From the NCBI GenBank assembly GCA_949287905.1, contig CASEHX010000007.1, positions 1-64,000 of the forward strand: 64,000 nt of DNA, given 5' to 3'. Under the pieces are notes generated by a model. The model did no database searches. It had not been told where the DNA came from and saw only the letters and a list, made by a program, of their open reading frames with translations. Each line of letters starts with the position of its first letter. The stretch's first letter is position 1. Of the stretch, positions 53,442 through 64,000 are shown piece by piece. This DNA is from an uncultured Olsenella sp. (GTDB taxonomy: Bacteria > Actinomycetota > Coriobacteriia > Coriobacteriales > Atopobiaceae). Both the position numbers and the translations under genes were made by a program.

Positions 53442-54250
53442 TCTTGAATCCTCTGGACCGCTTGGGAGACGAGGTCAACGAGCTCGTAGCGAGCTTCACG
53501 TCTCAGCCGATCGCGGGGTCGCTCGACTCCGTTGGCTTCACGCAGTACTCGTTCTGGTTTGCCGTGGCCGTTTTGCTCATGCTCGTCGTGCTGTTCGTCT
53601 TCAAGAAGAAGCAGGCGATGAGCATCGTCCCGCAGGGAACCTTCGTCAACGGCGTCGAGTACGTCGTCGAGTTCGTTCGTGACGACATGTGCAAGGGCCT
53701 GCTCGGCGACTCCTGGAAGAAGCACTTCCCGTTCATCGCCACGATCTTCCTCGTGGTTCTCGCCAACAACATCGTGGGTATCATCCCGGGCTGCAAACCG
53801 GGCACCGGGACCATCTCCACCACGGCGGCCCTCGCGGTCTGCTCGTTCGTCTACTTCATCGTCTGCGGCATCAAGAAGAAGGGCGCCGGCGGCTACGTGA
53901 AGAGCCTCGCGCCCGCGGGCGTGGCGTTCCCGCTCAACGCCCTCGTCTGGCTGATCGAGGTCTTCTCCACGATCCTGCGCCTCATCACGCTCGCCGTGCG
54001 ACTCTTCTGCAACCTCTTCGCCGGCCACGTGGTCATGGGCACCTTCGCCATCCTCGCGTCGCTCTTCTTCGAGCCGATGGTCGAGGCGTTCTCCGCCATG
54101 ACGGCCGTCCAGGCGGGCGCCTCCATCCTGTGGGTGGGCATCCTGCTCGTCATCTACGCGGTGGAGATCGTGGTCGCCTGCGTGCAGGCCTACGTCTTCG
54201 CCCTGCTCTCTGCCGTCTACGTCCAGATCGCGGAGTCCGACGAGGAGTAG
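53438..54250 (+). CDS. atpB: ATP synthase Fo subunit a
   Basis: 270 residues, about six membrane helices. The essential Arg lies in ILRLITLAVRLFCNLFAGH, and NNIVGIIPG is the usual loop after helix 2. It forms the proton half-channels against the c-ring. Translation is coupled to the small gene before it. Confidence 0.95.
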   Translation: MILNPLDRLGDEVNELVASFTSQPIAGSLDSVGFTQYSFWFAVAVLLMLVVLFVFKKKQAMSIVPQGTFVNGVEYVVEFVRDDMCKGLLGDSWKKHFPFIATIFLVVLANNIVGIIPGCKPGTGTISTTAALAVCSFVYFIVCGIKKKGAGGYVKSLAPAGVAFPLNALVWLIEVFSTILRLITLAVRLFCNLFAGHVVMGTFAILASLFFEPMVEAFSAMTAVQAGASILWVGILLVIYAVEIVVACVQAYVFALLSAVYVQIAESDEE

Positions 54251-54357
54251 GCGAGAAAAACGGAAACCCGCGGGCCCCTGCCCGCTGAGGTATAGCACGT
54301 TGGTTTGAAACTCGCCCCAGGACAACAGGAATCGGGGCGAATGTCAAAGGAGGAACA

Positions 54358-54561
54358 GTGGGAGCTCTCGGTGTCATTGGTTATGGTCTCGGCGTCATCG
54401 GCGCTGGTCTGGGCATCGGTCTTGCCGCCTACGGCGTGGCTCAGGGCATGGCTCGCCAGCCCGAGGTCCAGGGCCGTCTCTTCACGGTCTTCATTCTCGG
54501 CTCGGCCTTCGTCGAGGCGCTCGCCCTCATCGGCTTCGTCGTCAGCCTTATCGTCAAGTAG
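54358..54561 (+). CDS. atpE: ATP synthase Fo subunit c
   Basis: 67 residues, a two-helix hairpin with the RQPE loop (GMARQPEVQGR) and the ion-binding Glu in FVEALALIGFV. The Gln and Ser/Thr of sodium-type c subunits are not present (GAGLGIGLAAYG, and Ala after the Glu), so proton coupling is expected. The start is GTG 54358 after AAAGGAGGAACA, a very strong ribosome site, fitting the high copy number of c. Confidence 0.93.
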   Translation: MGALGVIGYGLGVIGAGLGIGLAAYGVAQGMARQPEVQGRLFTVFILGSAFVEALALIGFVVSLIVK

Positions 54562-54592
54562 CGCTGTCGTACGTTTCCGACTGGAGGCAAGT

Positions 54593-55195
54593 ATGAAAAA
54601 CACTGCCATGAGGCTGGTTGCGCGCGCGGGTGTCGCCGGTGGCGTCATCCTGGCAACGCCCGCCGTGGCGCTCGCCGAGGAGTCTGCGGTGGGTCCGGAC
54701 ATCCTGATCCCCAAGATGGCCGAGTTCATCCCCGCGCTCATCGCCTTCATCATCATCTGGGTCATTCTTGCCAAGCTCGTGTGGCCGTCGGTCCTCGAGA
54801 TGATGGAGAAGCGCCAGCAGAAGATCCAGGACGATCTTGACGCCGCGGAGCGCTCCAAGATCGAGGCGGCCGAGGAGGCCAAGAGCTACGAGGCCAAGAT
54901 CCTCGACGCCCATCACGAGGCGGACGCGATCGTCGCCAAGGCCAAGAAGGAGGCCGAGGAGGTCCGCACCGCGGTTCTCGCCAAGGCCCAGCGCGAGGCC
55001 GCCGACATCATCGCCAAGGCGCACGGGGCCGTTGACTCCGAGCGCCACAAGGCCATGATCGAGCTCTCCAGCTCCGTCGTGGACCTCTCCGTTGAGATCG
55101 CGAGCAAGATCATCGGCAACGACCTCTCCGTTGAGGAGCAGCGCAAGCTCGCCGAGAAGTACCTTGCGGAAGTGGGAACCCCCGATGGGCGCTAA
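54593..55195 (+). CDS. atpF: ATP synthase Fo subunit b
   Basis: 200 residues. Before the usual membrane helix (FIPALIAFIIIWVILAKLVW, about 42-61) there is an additional hydrophobic N-terminus, MRLVARAGVAGGVILATPAVALAE (in two parts, about 6-29) that looks like a cleavable signal peptide. The rest is a long charged coiled coil (EKRQQKIQDDLDAAERSK onward). It is the peripheral stalk. It ends 11 bases inside atpH. Confidence 0.92.
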   Translation: MKNTAMRLVARAGVAGGVILATPAVALAEESAVGPDILIPKMAEFIPALIAFIIIWVILAKLVWPSVLEMMEKRQQKIQDDLDAAERSKIEAAEEAKSYEAKILDAHHEADAIVAKAKKEAEEVRTAVLAKAQREAADIIAKAHGAVDSERHKAMIELSSSVVDLSVEIASKIIGNDLSVEEQRKLAEKYLAEVGTPDGR

Positions 55196-55658
55196 GCGGG
55201 TGGACGCCGAGAAGGTCGAGGCGTACACGCGGGCCCTTCTGGAGGCCGCGCGCTCCGAGGGCCGTGCCAACGCGGACCTCGTCCAGTGGCAGCACGCCCA
55301 GAAGTTCACGCCCGAGGTGCTGGAGACGCTCGCTGCCATGCAGAAGGAGGACGACCTCGGTCTCATCGAGGAGGTCGCCAAGCACTACAAGGAGCTTCTC
55401 GACGCCCAGGACACCACGGTCTCGGTGACCGTGACCACCGCCGTCCCCATGGACGACGACCTTCGCGCCAAGGTGCGCGCCAAGGCCGAGAAGGACCTCA
55501 ATGCGCCCGTCTACCTCGTCGAGCGCATTGACCCCGCGATCATCGGCGGCATCATGCTCGAGGTGCGCGGCAAGCGCTACGACGCCTCCGTGCGCGCCCA
55601 GCTCGCCAACATCCGCAAGACCCTCTCGTCTACCTTCATCGAAGGCGAGGAACGCTAA
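55185..55658 (+). CDS. atpH: ATP synthase F1 subunit delta
   Basis: 157 residues. ATG 55185 overlaps atpF. The C-terminal part with NAPVYLVERIDPAIIGGIML and SVRAQLANIRKTL is the OSCP/delta signature, but the N-terminal six-helix domain is shorter than the usual 175-180 residue proteins. It joins the top of F1 to the b stalk. Confidence 0.9.
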   Translation: MGAKRVDAEKVEAYTRALLEAARSEGRANADLVQWQHAQKFTPEVLETLAAMQKEDDLGLIEEVAKHYKELLDAQDTTVSVTVTTAVPMDDDLRAKVRAKAEKDLNAPVYLVERIDPAIIGGIMLEVRGKRYDASVRAQLANIRKTLSSTFIEGEER

Positions 55659-57323
55659 ATGGAAAGCATCAGCTCCGAGAAGATCATGAGCACGCTGCGC
55701 GAGGAGCTCGCGCAGATCAGTGCCACGGTCGACCGCCAGGAGGCCTCGGTCGTCACCGAGGTCGCAGACGGCATCGCACGCATCTCGGGCCTCAAGACCG
55801 CCATGTCCGGCGAGCTGCTCAAGCTCACGAGCTCCGCCACCGGCCTGGACGTCTACGGCCTCGTTCAGAACCTCGACCAGGACGACGTGGGCGCCGTTCT
55901 CTTCGGTGACGCCGAGGAGATCAAGGAGGGCGACGAGTGCCGCACCACCGGCCGCGTCATGGACATCCCGGTCGGGCACGCCATGCTCGGTCGCGTGGTG
56001 AACCCGCTCGGCCAGCCGATCGACGGCCTCGGGCCCATCAACGCCACGCACCGTCGCCCCATCGAGTTCAAGGCCCCCGGCATCATGGAGCGCCAGCCGG
56101 TGTGCGAGCCCGTGCAGACGGGCCTTCTCGCCATCGACGCGATGGTGCCCATCGGCCGTGGCCAGCGTGAGCTCATCATCGGCGACCGCAAGACGGGCAA
56201 GACGGCCATCGCCATCGACGCCATCGTCAACCAGCGCGAGACCGACATGATCTGCATCTACGTGGCCATCGGTCAGAAGGCCTCTACGGTCGCCGCCATC
56301 CGCGAGTCCCTCTCGCAGCACGGCGTCCTGGACAAGACGGTCATCGTGGCCGCCACCGCCGCCGAGTCCGCGCCGATGCAGTACATCGCCCCGATGGCGG
56401 GAGCCGCCATCGGCGAGTACTTCATGTACAACGACGAGCACGGCAACCCCGCCGATGCCGAGCACCCCGGCGGCCACGTGCTCGTGGTCTACGACGACCT
56501 CTCCAAGCAGGCCGTCGCCTATCGTCAGATGTCGCTGACGCTGCACCGTCCGCCCGGACGCGAGGCCTACCCCGGCGACATCTTCTACCTGCACTCGCGC
56601 CTTCTCGAGCGCGCCTGCAAGCTCTCCGACGCCCTGGGCGGCGGATCGCTCACGGCGCTGCCGATCATCGAGACGCAGGAGGGCGACGTCTCCGCCTACA
56701 TCCCCACGAACGTGATCTCCATCACGGACGGCCAGATCTACCTGCAGTCCAACCTCTTCTTCCAGGGCCAGCGCCCCGCCGTCGACGTGGGCATCTCGGT
56801 GAGCCGCGTTGGCGGCGACGCCCAGATCAAGGCCATGAAGCAGGTCGTTGGCACGCTGCGCCTGGACCTCGCCGCCTATCGTGAGAAGCAGGCCTTCTCG
56901 CAGTTTGGCTCGGACCTTGACGCCACCACGCAGTACCAGCTCAACCATGGCGCTCACGTGATGGAGATGCTCAAGCAGCAGCGCTATGCGGCGCTCGACG
57001 TGCGCGACCAGGTCATCGCGATCTTTGCCGCCAAGGAGGACCTCCTCGACGACATCGACCTCGAGAACGTGACGCTGTTCCGCGACGAGCTCGCCAAGTA
57101 CATGGCGCTTCACTGCCCCAGGCTGCGCAGCTCCGTGCTTGACGGAAAGATCGACGACGCCACGGCCAAGCGCCTGCGCGCCCGCATCGTGCGCTTCAAG
57201 AAGCTCTTCCTCGTCGAGCACCCCAACCGCAAGCGCCTCGAGGACGTGGAGCAGGCCGCCGAGGACACCGTTGTCGCGCCGCCCGAGGGCGGTCACGAGC
57301 CGCTGGATGGTCAGGGGCAGTAG
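55659..57323 (+). CDS. atpA: ATP synthase F1 subunit alpha
   Basis: 554 residues. Walker A is [15 protein letters not shown] near residue 175; the visible Arg-finger region is [16 protein letters not shown]. The protein is somewhat longer than usual because of a C-terminal extension rich in Glu/Ala and Gly ([17 protein letters not shown]). It starts directly after the atpH stop. Confidence 0.97.
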   Translation: MESISSEKIMSTLREELAQISATVDRQEASVVTEVADGIARISGLKTAMSGELLKLTSSATGLDVYGLVQNLDQDDVGAVLFGDAEEIKEGDECRTTGRVMDIPVGHAMLGRVVNPLGQPIDGLGPINATHRRPIEFKAPGIMERQPVCEPVQTGLLAIDAMVPIGRGQRELIIGDRKTGKTAIAIDAIVNQRETDMICIYVAIGQKASTVAAIRESLSQHGVLDKTVIVAATAAESAPMQYIAPMAGAAIGEYFMYNDEHGNPADAEHPGGHVLVVYDDLSKQAVAYRQMSLTLHRPPGREAYPGDIFYLHSRLLERACKLSDALGGGSLTALPIIETQEGDVSAYIPTNVISITDGQIYLQSNLFFQGQRPAVDVGISVSRVGGDAQIKAMKQVVGTLRLDLAAYREKQAFSQFGSDLDATTQYQLNHGAHVMEMLKQQRYAALDVRDQVIAIFAAKEDLLDDIDLENVTLFRDELAKYMALHCPRLRSSVLDGKIDDATAKRLRARIVRFKKLFLVEHPNRKRLEDVEQAAEDTVVAPPEGGHEPLDGQGQ

Positions 57324-57326
57324 ACG

Positions 57327-59722
<2,396 letters not shown>

Positions 59723-59726
59723 GCTC

Positions 59727-60152
59727 ATGGCCGAGCTCAACTGTCAGTTCGTGAGGCCTGACCGCCTCCTCTTTGACGGGCCCGTCGCCAACCTCGTCCT
59801 CGTGACCTACGCGGGCGAGCTTGGCGTGTGGCCGGGGCACGCCCCGGAGATCGTGGCCCTCGGAGACGGCGTCGTGCGCATGCGCGCCCGCCAGGAGGAT
59901 GGTGGCGAGGAGTACGACGTCGTCGTCTCCGGCGGCTATGCGGAGATAGACAACGATGGGGTCATCGTCCTCGCCGACCACGCACGTCGCACCGACGACA
60001 TCGATCCCGAGGTCGTCCGCCGCACCCGTGACGAGGCGATTGAGGCCCTCGACGAGATTGCCGCGGGGGACCATCGTGCGGCATACTATGAGAAGAAGAT
60101 CAGATGGTGCAACCTCCTGCTGAAGCACGCTGCGGGGGCGCGCACCGAGTAG
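59727..60152 (+). CDS. atpC: ATP synthase F1 subunit epsilon
   Basis: 141 residues. N-terminal beta-sandwich with LNCQFVRPDRLLFDGPV and GELGVWPGHAPEIVALG, then a short C-terminal helical part. In many bacteria the C-terminal helices inhibit ATP hydrolysis. murA follows 20 bases later on the same transcript. Confidence 0.93.
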   Translation: MAELNCQFVRPDRLLFDGPVANLVLVTYAGELGVWPGHAPEIVALGDGVVRMRARQEDGGEEYDVVVSGGYAEIDNDGVIVLADHARRTDDIDPEVVRRTRDEAIEALDEIAAGDHRAAYYEKKIRWCNLLLKHAAGARTE

Positions 60153-60172
60153 CTCCCCGGCACGGAGGCGGC

Positions 60173-61453
60173 ATGGAAGTCATTCAGATCGAGGGCGGGC
60201 ATCGCGTTTCTGGTGAGGTGAGCGTCGAGGGCGCCAAGAACTCTGCGCTCAAGCTCATGGCGGCGACCATCATGGCGCCCGGCGTGAACACGCTCACCAA
60301 CGTCCCCAACATCGCGGACGTCCACGTCATGGGCAAGGTCCTCAAGAACATCGGCGCTCGCATCGACGTGGTGAACGAGCACGAGCTCAGGATCGACACC
60401 TCCGACGTCGACTCGTGGGAGACCCCCTATCACCTCGTCGCTCAGATGCGCGCCTCCACGGCGGTTCTCGGGCCCCTGCTCTCCCGCTTTGGCAAGGCGA
60501 TCGTGGCCATGCCGGGCGGCTGCAACATCGGTGCGCGCAGCATCGACATGCACATCCTCGGCCTCGAGGCGCTGGGCGTCGAGTTTGAGGTGAAGCACGG
60601 CAACATTCACGCGAGCGCCCCCCACGGGCTCGTGGGCAACACCGTGACCCTCGACTTTGCCAGCGTGGGCGCCACGGAGAACCTCATGATGGCGTCCGTC
60701 TTTGCCAAGGGCGTAACCACCATCGACAACGCAGCGCGCGAGCCGGAGATCGTGGACCTCGCGAACCTCCTCAACGAGATGGGGGCCAAGATCTCCGGAG
60801 CGGGCTCGCCCGTGATAGAGATCGAGGGCGTTTCCGAGCTTCACCCGACCACCCACCGCGTCGTCGGGGACCGCATCGAGGCGGGCACCTTCCTCGCCAT
60901 CGGCGCCCTGACGGGGGAGCCGATCACGGTTTGCGGGTTTGCCCCCCTCCACCTCGGCCTCGTGCTCAAGAAGTACGAGCAGATGGGCATCTCCATCGAG
61001 CGCGGCCCCAACTGCTGCACGGCCTGGCGCGAGGGTCCGCTGCTCCCCACGGACATCCAGACGCTGCCCTTCCCGGGCTTCCCCACGGACATGCAGGCCC
61101 AGACCATGACCCTGCTCGCGCTTGCCAAGGGGAGCTGCGTCATCACCGAGAACATCTTCGAGAACCGCTTCATGCTCGCCAGCGAGCTCACCCGCATGGG
61201 GGCCGACATCGTCATCGAGGGTCATCATGCGATCGTCCACGGCGTCGACGGCTTCTCCGGCACCCAGGTCAAGTCGCCCGATCTCCGCGGCGGCGCCGCT
61301 CTCGTCATGGCCGGCCTCGTCGCGGACGGCGTCACCACGGTGTCCGCGATCCATCACATCGACCGCGGCTACGAGCGCTTCGTCGAGAAGCTCTCTGCCC
61401 TCGGCGCCAGGATCAGGCGTACCGAGCTGCCCGACGAGGAAGACGACCTGTAG
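60173..61453 (+). CDS. murA: UDP-N-acetylglucosamine 1-carboxyvinyltransferase
   Basis: 426 residues. It transfers enolpyruvate from PEP to UDP-GlcNAc, the first committed step of peptidoglycan. The substrate Lys is in GAKNSALKLMAA, and the catalytic C117 lies in MPGGCNIGARSIDMHI, so a Cys (fosfomycin-sensitive type) rather than Asp enzyme. Start ATG 60173 follows CACGGAGGCGGC. atpC-murA adjacency is typical of actinobacteria. Confidence 0.96.
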   Translation: MEVIQIEGGHRVSGEVSVEGAKNSALKLMAATIMAPGVNTLTNVPNIADVHVMGKVLKNIGARIDVVNEHELRIDTSDVDSWETPYHLVAQMRASTAVLGPLLSRFGKAIVAMPGGCNIGARSIDMHILGLEALGVEFEVKHGNIHASAPHGLVGNTVTLDFASVGATENLMMASVFAKGVTTIDNAAREPEIVDLANLLNEMGAKISGAGSPVIEIEGVSELHPTTHRVVGDRIEAGTFLAIGALTGEPITVCGFAPLHLGLVLKKYEQMGISIERGPNCCTAWREGPLLPTDIQTLPFPGFPTDMQAQTMTLLALAKGSCVITENIFENRFMLASELTRMGADIVIEGHHAIVHGVDGFSGTQVKSPDLRGGAALVMAGLVADGVTTVSAIHHIDRGYERFVEKLSALGARIRRTELPDEEDDL

Positions 61454-61476
61454 CTCGACCTGCGAGGGGAGCGCGC

Positions 61477-61902
61477 ATGAGCGACTGCGAGACCAGAGAC
61501 GAGCACGCCCTCAGCCGTGCGAGCGAGGACTATCTCGAGACGATCTATCGCATAGCGGTGGAGGTCGGCTCGGAGGAGGCCTCGGTCCGCTCGGTTGACG
61601 TCGCTGAGCATCTCGGCGTCTCCAAGGCGAGCGTCAACAAGGCCCTCTCCACCCTCAAGGAGGCGGGCATGGTCGAGCAGAGCCGCTACGGGCGCGTGAC
61701 GCTCACCGACGAGGGGCGTCGCTACGCGGCGCTCGTCTGGCGCGCCCACCGTGCCTTGAGGACCTTCCTCGAATCAGATCTGGGCGTCGAGCCCCAGACC
61801 GCCGACGCGGAGGCCTGTCTCATGGAGCACGTCCTCTCGGCCGACACGATGGAGCGTCTCATCGCCTATCTCGAGCGGCAGGGCATGGTCGTTCCGGAGT
61901 AG
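61477..61902 (+). CDS. DtxR/MntR-family metal-dependent regulator
   Basis: 141 residues. The N-terminal winged helix begins LSRASEDYLETIYRI, the usual DtxR/MntR opening, with recognition helix VSKASVNKALSTLKEAGM. The dimerisation domain with metal-ligand candidates (RAHRALRTFLESDLGV, EACLMEHVLS) follows; the SH3-like third domain of DtxR is absent, so it is the short MntR type. The ribosome site GAGGGGAGC precedes ATG 61477, 23 bases after murA. Target genes are not in view; Mn or Fe control is inferred. Confidence 0.85.
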   Translation: MSDCETRDEHALSRASEDYLETIYRIAVEVGSEEASVRSVDVAEHLGVSKASVNKALSTLKEAGMVEQSRYGRVTLTDEGRRYAALVWRAHRALRTFLESDLGVEPQTADAEACLMEHVLSADTMERLIAYLERQGMVVPE

Positions 61903-62100
61903 TTCGCCTCCGCTTCTCTCGGGCGTCTCGCTAAACCTCACGTGTAGTCGATATGGCGTCTCGGCATCGAGGTGACGAAGAGCGGGACAATCTGTCCGCT
62001 TACAGGTATGTGAGATTCAATCCGTTCCCAAAGGGGTATCTTCTGAGTGCCGCTGGCCTTGTGCCGGGCGTCACTGGCACTACAACCCGAAGGGACGATT
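61903..62100 (+). promoter_or_regulatory. Intergenic control region before galU
   Basis: AGCGGGACA-ATC-TGTCCGCT (61980-61999) is an imperfect hairpin or operator. TTGTGC-16-TACAAC (62059-62086) is a possible promoter only 14 bases before the galU start. No terminator with a T-run is seen after the regulator gene. Confidence 0.35.
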
Positions 62101-63006
62101 ATGAAGGCAGTCATTCCCGCCGCTGGTCTTGGAACGCGCTTTCTTCCCGCAACCAAGTGCTCCCCCAAGGAGCTTCTCCCCGTCATAGACAAGCCCGTCA
62201 TCCAGTATGTGGTCGAGGAGGCTCTCGAGCCCGAGGGCGTTGACGGCGTCGTCATCGTCAACTCCCACGAGAAGCCCCAGATCGAGCAGTACTTCTCCGT
62301 GGACGACGACTTCGAGGCCATGCTTCGCGAGCGCGGCAAGTCCGCGGAGGCCGATCGAGTCCACGCGGCCTCCTCGCTTCCCGTCTCCTTCGTCTATCAG
62401 GATGTTGCCCGTGGTCTTGGCCACGCCGTCCTTCAGGCGGCCGACAAGATCGACGGCGAGCCCTTCTTCGTGCTTCTCGGCGACTACTTCGTTCCCGGTC
62501 GTCAGATGTGCGTCCGCATGGCCGAGGTCTCGCGCGAGCATGGCGGCGCCTCCGTCATTGCCGTGGCGCCCGTTCCCGCCGACCAGGTGAGCCGCTACGG
62601 CATCATCGCCGGCGAGTGCGTGGGCTGCCTGCCCGGCTCGGACGCCACGGGCGAGCAGGAGGGAGCGGTCTGGCGCGTGAGCGGCCTCGTTGAGAAGCCC
62701 AAGCCCGAGGATGCGCCCTCGCACCTCTTCATCGTGGGCCGCTACCTGCTCTCGCCGCGCATCATGGAGCTCCTGGCGACTCAGGGCCCCGGTGCCGGAA
62801 ACGAGATTCAGCTGACGGACGCCATGGAGCGCCTCCTCGCCGAGGAGGAGATGTACGCGCTCGTGGTCGACCCCGCCGAGGGCTGCGACACCGGCACGCC
62901 GGCGGCTTGGGCGGCTACGAACGCGCGCATGGTTCTCGAGGACGAGTCTCAGCGCGAGGCGTTTCTCGAGGCCTTTGGCTCCGACTTTGGCGGTGCGCTC
63001 GGATAG
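62101..63006 (+). CDS. galU: UTP-glucose-1-phosphate uridylyltransferase
   Basis: 301 residues. The nucleotide motif AAGLGTRFLPATKCSPKELL and the Lys in PVIDKPVIQYVVEEA are present, with VEKPKPEDAPS and GNEIQLTDAM later. It makes UDP-glucose for wall and surface glycans. Start ATG 62101 follows AAGGGACGATT. It takes glucose 1-phosphate, also the substrate of glgC. The stop TAG shares its G with the start of the next gene. Confidence 0.95.
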   Translation: MKAVIPAAGLGTRFLPATKCSPKELLPVIDKPVIQYVVEEALEPEGVDGVVIVNSHEKPQIEQYFSVDDDFEAMLRERGKSAEADRVHAASSLPVSFVYQDVARGLGHAVLQAADKIDGEPFFVLLGDYFVPGRQMCVRMAEVSREHGGASVIAVAPVPADQVSRYGIIAGECVGCLPGSDATGEQEGAVWRVSGLVEKPKPEDAPSHLFIVGRYLLSPRIMELLATQGPGAGNEIQLTDAMERLLAEEEMYALVVDPAEGCDTGTPAAWAATNARMVLEDESQREAFLEAFGSDFGGALG

Positions 63007-64000
63007 TGGCTGGCGTGGAAAAGAGGGCGGACATAATCCGTTTTGGCGTTGACGGCTGGCAGGCCCGATTCGACGACTCGTTCACCGAGGAGAACGTCGC
63101 CCGGGTCGCGGACGCGCTCGCGCTCGTGTGGGCGGACGCCCGCCCGGGCGCGACGGTCTACGTCGGCTACGACACGCGTCACGATGCGGCGGACCACGCA
63201 CGGCTTGTCGCCGGCGTGCTCGCCTCCTACGGGCTCGTCGTCAAGGTCTCCGAGGGGCCGTGCCCCACGCCGGTCGTTGCCTGGACGTGCGCGAGGGACG
63301 AGAGCGCCGTGGGATGTGTGGTCCTTACGGCGAGCGAGCGCTCGTGCGAGTACGGCGGCATCATCGTTCGCGGGGAGGACGGCGGCCCGGTCTCCCACGA
63401 GACGCTCGAGAAGATCGAGCAGGCCATCTCCCTCGTCCCAACTACGGCGCGCGGCGCGTTTGAGGAGACGGACCTCGTTTCCGCCTATATGAGTGACCTG
63501 GTCACGTGGGTCGACCGCGATGCGATTAGGTCCAGGGCCCCCAGGGTCGTCGTCGACGCCATGTACGGCGCGGGCACGGGCCTTCTTGCGGACCTGCTCA
63601 GGAGCCTTGGATGCGACGTCGTGGAGATTCACGTGGAGAATCGCGACGACTTCGACGGAATTCATCCCGACCCGCGCGACCCGTGGGCGGATTCCTGCGA
63701 GCAGGCGGTCATCGCCCATAACGCGGACATGGGGCTTCTCCTCGATGGGGACGGCGACAGGGCATCCGTCGTGGACGAGAAGGGCGGCCTGCTGCCGGCT
63801 CGCGTTCTCGTTCCCATGCTTCTCGGCGACCTCGTGATGGCCCATGGGGCGCACGGCAGGGTCGTCACCACGCTCACGTGCTCCGCCTGCATAGAGCGCG
63901 AGGCCAACCGGCTGGGCTGCGACACCACGTCGGTGCCCGTCGGCTTCGCGCGCATATACAGGGAGGCGCTCGAGCCGGACGTCATCATGGGCGTGGAGGA
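63006..64000 (+). CDS. Phosphoglucomutase/phosphomannomutase family protein, 5' part
   Basis: The frame runs to the end of the window (331 residues seen). It begins with the family opening RFGVDGWQARFDDSFTEENV. The phosphoserine loop, usually TASHNP, is here TASERS with S110. The metal loop DGDGDRA is intact (D247, D249, D251). The visible part stops in GVEE, the start of the sugar-binding GEESG loop. The start is GTG 63006, overlapping the galU stop; GTG 63015 is an alternative. Pairing with galU suggests glucose 6-phosphate to glucose 1-phosphate, but the altered Ser loop makes substrate open. Confidence 0.82.
   Translation, partial: MAGVEKRADIIRFGVDGWQARFDDSFTEENVARVADALALVWADARPGATVYVGYDTRHDAADHARLVAGVLASYGLVVKVSEGPCPTPVVAWTCARDESAVGCVVLTASERSCEYGGIIVRGEDGGPVSHETLEKIEQAISLVPTTARGAFEETDLVSAYMSDLVTWVDRDAIRSRAPRVVVDAMYGAGTGLLADLLRSLGCDVVEIHVENRDDFDGIHPDPRDPWADSCEQAVIAHNADMGLLLDGDGDRASVVDEKGGLLPARVLVPMLLGDLVMAHGAHGRVVTTLTCSACIEREANRLGCDTTSVPVGFARIYREALEPDVIMGVE

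Overview
The window is 64 kb of very GC-rich actinobacterial chromosome. The gene content points to an anaerobic member of the class Coriobacteriia, with an Olsenella/Atopobiaceae-like lineage most likely: rubrerythrin, an iron-dependent alcohol dehydrogenase, paired GlgC/GlgD, IPxTG-anchored FIVAR surface proteins, and an atp operon running into murA. The lineage is inferred from gene content and codon use, not from a marker gene.

Layout. 1-3.5 kb: end of a surface protein, then HAD phosphatase, Rrf2 regulator, MutY-like glycosylase and rubrerythrin. 3.5-6.6 kb: a DUF559-like nuclease gene between two large inverted arrays of 41-bp repeats. 6.8-18.6 kb: a complete glycogen cluster (glgB, glgP, glgC, glgD, glgA and a GH13-GH77 fusion). 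18.7-20.3 kb: a second nuclease paralog inside its own repeats. 20.7-30 kb: mfd, a Tat-exported GH3 hexosaminidase, mazG, a DivIC/FtsB-like gene, ppx and tRNA-Leu. 30-38 kb: zinc-ribbon membrane protein, tRNA-Glu, two duplicated TPR-like genes, iron alcohol dehydrogenase, HAD hydrolase, murE and tRNA-Val. 38-47 kb: rph and rdgB separated by a 1662-residue GH2 surface enzyme, then nagB, veg, ispE and tRNA-Pro. 47.5-49 kb: a third nuclease paralog inside a third repeat family. 49-53 kb: glycerate kinase, rpiB, glyA, upp. 53-64 kb: the F1Fo ATP synthase operon, murA, a DtxR-type regulator, galU and the start of a phosphohexomutase.

How the genes work together. Glucose 1-phosphate is central: glgC/D/A/B store it as glycogen, glgP and the GH13-GH77 protein release it, and galU plus the phosphohexomutase send it to UDP-glucose and envelope sugars. 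The GH3 and GH2 surface enzymes and nagB would feed host or wall sugars inward. murA, murE and the DivIC-like protein serve the wall and division.

Most unusual feature. Three paralogous proteins with a Vsr/DUF559-like C-terminal nuclease fold (4419-5534 minus, 18930-20051 plus, 47652-48830 minus) are each flanked on both sides by a different family of REP-like inverted repeats. Several repeat families share an inner word close to CCAGTTGGCGAGAAG, and some copies lie far from any nuclease gene. All three genes lack a ribosome site and have a TANNNT box exactly 6 nt before the ATG, suggesting leaderless mRNAs. The layout resembles a RAYT/REP 'REPtron' with a nuclease-like protein in place of the Y1 transposase. 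That reading is inference.
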